A DNA stretch of 64,000 nucleotides from Nevskiaceae bacterium (GTDB lineage: Bacteria > Pseudomonadota > Gammaproteobacteria > Steroidobacterales > Steroidobacteraceae). The DNA is taken from NCBI GenBank assembly GCA_024234075.1, contig JACKOV010000003.1, positions 620,001 through 684,000 on the forward strand, given 5' to 3'. This document shows, one piece after another, positions 61,727 to 64,000 of this stretch. The notes beneath the pieces were generated by a model, which was given only the letters and a program-made list of their open reading frames with translations, did no database searches and was not told where the DNA came from. Made by a program: the position numbers and the translations under genes. The first letter of the stretch is position 1. Every line of letters starts with the position of its first letter.

Positions 61727-63007
61727 ATGCGCTCGCTCGCCGACTGGCTCGATTTCCAGCAGCGCCAGCATGCGCTCAGCATCGATCTCGGGCTGGGGCG
61801 GGTCCGGGAAGTTGCCGGGCGCCTCGGTGTGCTGCCGCTGCCCTGTCCGGTGGTGCTGGTGGCGGGCACCAACGGCAAGGGCTCGACGGTCGCGCATCTG
61901 GCGACCCAGGCGCGTGCCGCCGGCCTGTCCACCGGCACGTTCACCTCGCCGCATCTGGTGCGCTACCAGGAGCGGATCGCGCTCGATGGCGGCAGCGTCG
62001 ACGACGTCGAGCTGATCGACGCATTCGAGCGCATCGAGGCGGCGCGCGGCGGGATCCCGTTGACCTTCTTCGAGTACAACACGCTGGCCGCCTGCCTGAT
62101 CTTCGCGCAGCGTGCTCCGGCGCTGGCGGTGGTGGAAGTCGGTCTCGGCGGGCGTCTCGACGCGACCAACATGCTCGATGCCGACGTCGCCGTGATCACC
62201 TCGATCGGGTTCGATCACGTCGATTGGCTCGGCACGACGCTCGAGCAGATCGGTGCCGAGAAAGCCGGCATTCTGCGTGCCGGCGGCGCTGCGGTACTCG
62301 GTTCCGCCGACATGCCGCGCAGCGTGGCCGAGGCGATTGCCGCGATCCGGGTCGATGCCCGCTGGCCGGGACGCGATTTCCAGTTCGAGCAGACGCCGGC
62401 CACCGGGCCGGGGAGCTGGCGATTCCGCGGTCGTCGCTGGCGGTTCGACGCCTTGCCGCATCCGGCGCTGCCCGGCGTGATCCAGTACGACAACGCGGCA
62501 GCGGCGCTGGCGGCACTCGAGGCACTGGACGAAAGGCGACCTGGCTTGCTCGGTGGGTTGAACGAAGCGACCGTCGCGGCAGGCCTCGAACGAGTGCAGC
62601 TCGCCGGCCGCTTCCAGATACGGCCGGGGCGTCCCGAATGGATTTTCGACGTGGCGCACAACGACCCGGCGGCGGCCTTGCTGGCCGCGAACCTGCAGGC
62701 ACGACCGATCGCCGGCCGGACGATCGCGGTCGTCGGCGTGCTGGCCGACAAGGATGTCGAGGCGATCGGCCGCCGGCTGGCGCCGTATGTCGACGAGTGG
62801 GTGCTGTGCGCGCTCGACGGTCCCCGCGGCCTCCCGGCTGCGGCGTTGCAGGCGCGTCTGTTGCCGCTCGAGGCGCTGGCGACTCTCGCAGCGGACGTGG
62901 TCGCAGGCTGCCGGATCGCGCAGGCCCGCGCGACCGATGCCGATCGCATCGTCGTGTTCGGCTCTTTCCACACGGTCGGCCCGGCGCTCGAGTGGCATGG
63001 GCTATAA
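61727..63007 (+). CDS. folC: Bifunctional folylpolyglutamate/dihydrofolate synthase
   Basis: Mur-ligase-like ATPase of 426 residues that adds glutamate to folates and makes dihydrofolate. It has the P-loop GTNGKGSTVAHLA near residue 47, the omega-loop TSPHLVRYQERIALDG, VEVGLGGRLDATN and the C-terminal IFDVAHNDPAA. Length fits the family. Its end overlaps a TATAAT -10 for dedD. Confidence 0.95.
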   Translation: MRSLADWLDFQQRQHALSIDLGLGRVREVAGRLGVLPLPCPVVLVAGTNGKGSTVAHLATQARAAGLSTGTFTSPHLVRYQERIALDGGSVDDVELIDAFERIEAARGGIPLTFFEYNTLAACLIFAQRAPALAVVEVGLGGRLDATNMLDADVAVITSIGFDHVDWLGTTLEQIGAEKAGILRAGGAAVLGSADMPRSVAEAIAAIRVDARWPGRDFQFEQTPATGPGSWRFRGRRWRFDALPHPALPGVIQYDNAAAALAALEALDERRPGLLGGLNEATVAAGLERVQLAGRFQIRPGRPEWIFDVAHNDPAAALLAANLQARPIAGRTIAVVGVLADKDVEAIGRRLAPYVDEWVLCALDGPRGLPAAALQARLLPLEALATLAADVVAGCRIAQARATDADRIVVFGSFHTVGPALEWHGL

Positions 63008-63008
63008 T
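63003..63008 (+). promoter_or_regulatory. -10 element (TATAAT) before dedD/cvpA
   Basis: A perfect TATAAT overlaps the folC stop and lies 84 bases before dedD. No good -35 is seen, as the upstream sequence is GC-rich coding DNA. Another -10-like TAGAAT (63792-63797) precedes cvpA. Confidence 0.4.
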
Positions 63009-63091
63009 TTCCCGACTTCGCGCGCCATCGTTCGACGTTTCGCGCGAATCCCCGATCGGCCCATTCCCGCAGGCAGAGCTTGCAGATCGAC

Positions 63092-63757
63092 ATGGACGCC
63101 CAGCTCAAGTATCGCCTCACCGGCGCCGTGATCCTGGTGCTGCTTGCCGTGCTGTTCGTGCCCGAACTGCTGACGGGGCCGAAGCACGCGACGCCCGATG
63201 CCGGGCCGGTGTCGGCGACGACGGTCCATGACGGCCCGCCCTTGCGTTCCTACGACATCGATCTCAGCGATGCCCGTAGCGTGGTGCCGATGGCCGATGC
63301 GGGCATGGCCAGTCCGCCGCCGGCCATGAGTCCCGACAGGAGCGAGCCGCCCGCGCCGCCGGTGGAGGCGCCGGCTGCAGCAGCGCGTGCAGTTGCACCG
63401 CCGGCCGGCCCGCCACGGCCAGCGACGACGGGCCGATCGGACGGTTCCGAGGCGGCCTCGAAGCCTGCTGCCTCGGCCACCGCGACCCCGCGTGCGACGG
63501 TGCCCGCAGCAGCGGCGGTGCCGACCCGCGGGTTTGCCGTCCAGGTCGGCAGTTTTGCCTCCCGGGCTTCGGCCGACCGGCTGGCTGCGGATCTGCGCCG
63601 TCGGCAGTTCCAGGCCTTCGTGGAGCCTGTGCGCAGCGGTGGTCGGCAGCTGTATCGCGTGCGGGTCGGACCGGTCGAAGATCGCGAGGCTGCGCAGGCG
63701 CTGGTCGTGCGCCTCAAGGCAGCGGGGCAAGCGGGCAGTGTGGTCCCGTTGTCATAG
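63092..63757 (+). CDS. dedD: SPOR-domain cell-division protein DedD
   Basis: Inner-membrane protein of 221 residues. A single N-terminal membrane helix (about 10-27, AVILVLLAVLFVPELL) is followed by a Pro/Ala-rich periplasmic linker (about 30-145) and a SPOR domain (about 147-221, FAVQVGSFASRASADRLAADL to YRVRVGPVEDREAAQALV) that binds denuded glycan at the septum. The folC-dedD-cvpA order is as in E. coli and Pseudomonas. A TTG at 63080 is an alternative start. Confidence 0.9.
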   Translation: MDAQLKYRLTGAVILVLLAVLFVPELLTGPKHATPDAGPVSATTVHDGPPLRSYDIDLSDARSVVPMADAGMASPPPAMSPDRSEPPAPPVEAPAAAARAVAPPAGPPRPATTGRSDGSEAASKPAASATATPRATVPAAAAVPTRGFAVQVGSFASRASADRLAADLRRRQFQAFVEPVRSGGRQLYRVRVGPVEDREAAQALVVRLKAAGQAGSVVPLS

Positions 63758-63838
63758 TCCGGTGCGGCGGCGCGGAATGCGGCCGCATCCAGTAGAATGT
63801 ATGCGCGCCAATCGTGCGCCGGAGTTCGATCCGACATC

Positions 63839-64000
63839 ATGACGCCCGTGGATTACGTCATCCTCGCCATCGCGGTGGCGTCGGCCTTGCTCGGAGTGAT
63901 TCGTGGTTTCCTGCGCGAGGCGATCTCGGCGGCCACCTGGATCGTCGCCCTCTGGGCCGCCTGGCAGCACAGCGACTTCGTGCGACCCTGGCTCGGCGGG
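63839..64000 (+). CDS. cvpA: CvpA family membrane protein, cut by the window end
   Basis: Only the first 54 residues are present: MTPVDYVILAIAVASALLGV, then IRGFLREAISAATWIVALWA. The first membrane helix and the R-G-F-x-R-E motif match CvpA, needed for colicin V export and envelope homeostasis in E. coli. purF would be expected next. Confidence 0.85.
   Translation, partial: MTPVDYVILAIAVASALLGVIRGFLREAISAATWIVALWAAWQHSDFVRPWLGG

Overview
The window is a high-GC, densely coded stretch of a gammaproteobacterial chromosome. The assignment rests on gene order: glyA-nrdR-ribD-ribE-ribBA-ribH-nusB-thiL, ispA-xseB, prmB-aroC-asd-fimV-truA-accD-folC-dedD-cvpA, epmB/efp/epmA/psd and a stretched tadA...mltF...purL order are all typical of Gammaproteobacteria. 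FimV and a FimX-like protein point to twitching type IV pili, and a FixLJ-like pair beside a di-haem cytochrome c points to microaerobic respiration. I cannot name the genus.

Layout. 0-6.1 kb: di-haem cytochrome c, oxygen-sensor kinase and regulator, DksA-like factor, tandem Usp protein, threonine dehydratase. 6.2-9.2 kb: tRNA-Arg followed by an accessory, decaying zone with a frameshifted nucleotidyltransferase, a truncated DUF72 gene with an internal stop, a secreted protein of unknown function and a DUF488 protein. 9.3-20 kb: nhaA, a ynfA remnant, marC, then tadA, a MATE exporter, a PilZ protein and mltF, tRNA-Ser, an acyl-CoA dehydrogenase with a TTC38-like TPR protein, and an orphan TagH-like FHA protein. 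20-25.3 kb: DUF1820, purL and a RES/Xre toxin-antitoxin pair. 25.4-36.4 kb: ettA, a histone-deacetylase-like hydrolase, glyA-nrdR, the riboflavin operon with nusB and thiL, and a Ser/Thr kinase fused to a cyclic-nucleotide-binding-like domain.

36.4-43.1 kb: folE2, dxs, ispA and xseB on the minus strand, then a divergent rubrerythrin, Fe-S protein and DUF3501 stress cassette with a palindromic operator candidate. 43.1-49.7 kb: parE and parC, preceded by an unusual twin-hairpin leader, and a FimX-like degenerate GGDEF/EAL protein. 49.8-53.6 kb: EF-P with both enzymes of its beta-lysylation pathway, and psd. 53.7-64 kb: prmB, aroC, asd, fimV, truA, accD, folC, dedD and the start of cvpA, which runs off the window.

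Functionally most of the window is housekeeping: isoprenoid, riboflavin, folate, purine, aspartate and shikimate pathways, translation factors and topoisomerase IV. The signals that stand out are the two tandem hairpins with identical nine-base loops and matching single-U bulges in the putative parE leader, the palindrome before rubrerythrin, the sharply joined pseudogenes after tRNA-Arg, and several signalling proteins (FixL-like haem PAS kinase, FimX-like, PilZ, FHA, STK-cNMP) outside their usual clusters. No IS element, CRISPR array, rRNA or prophage was found.
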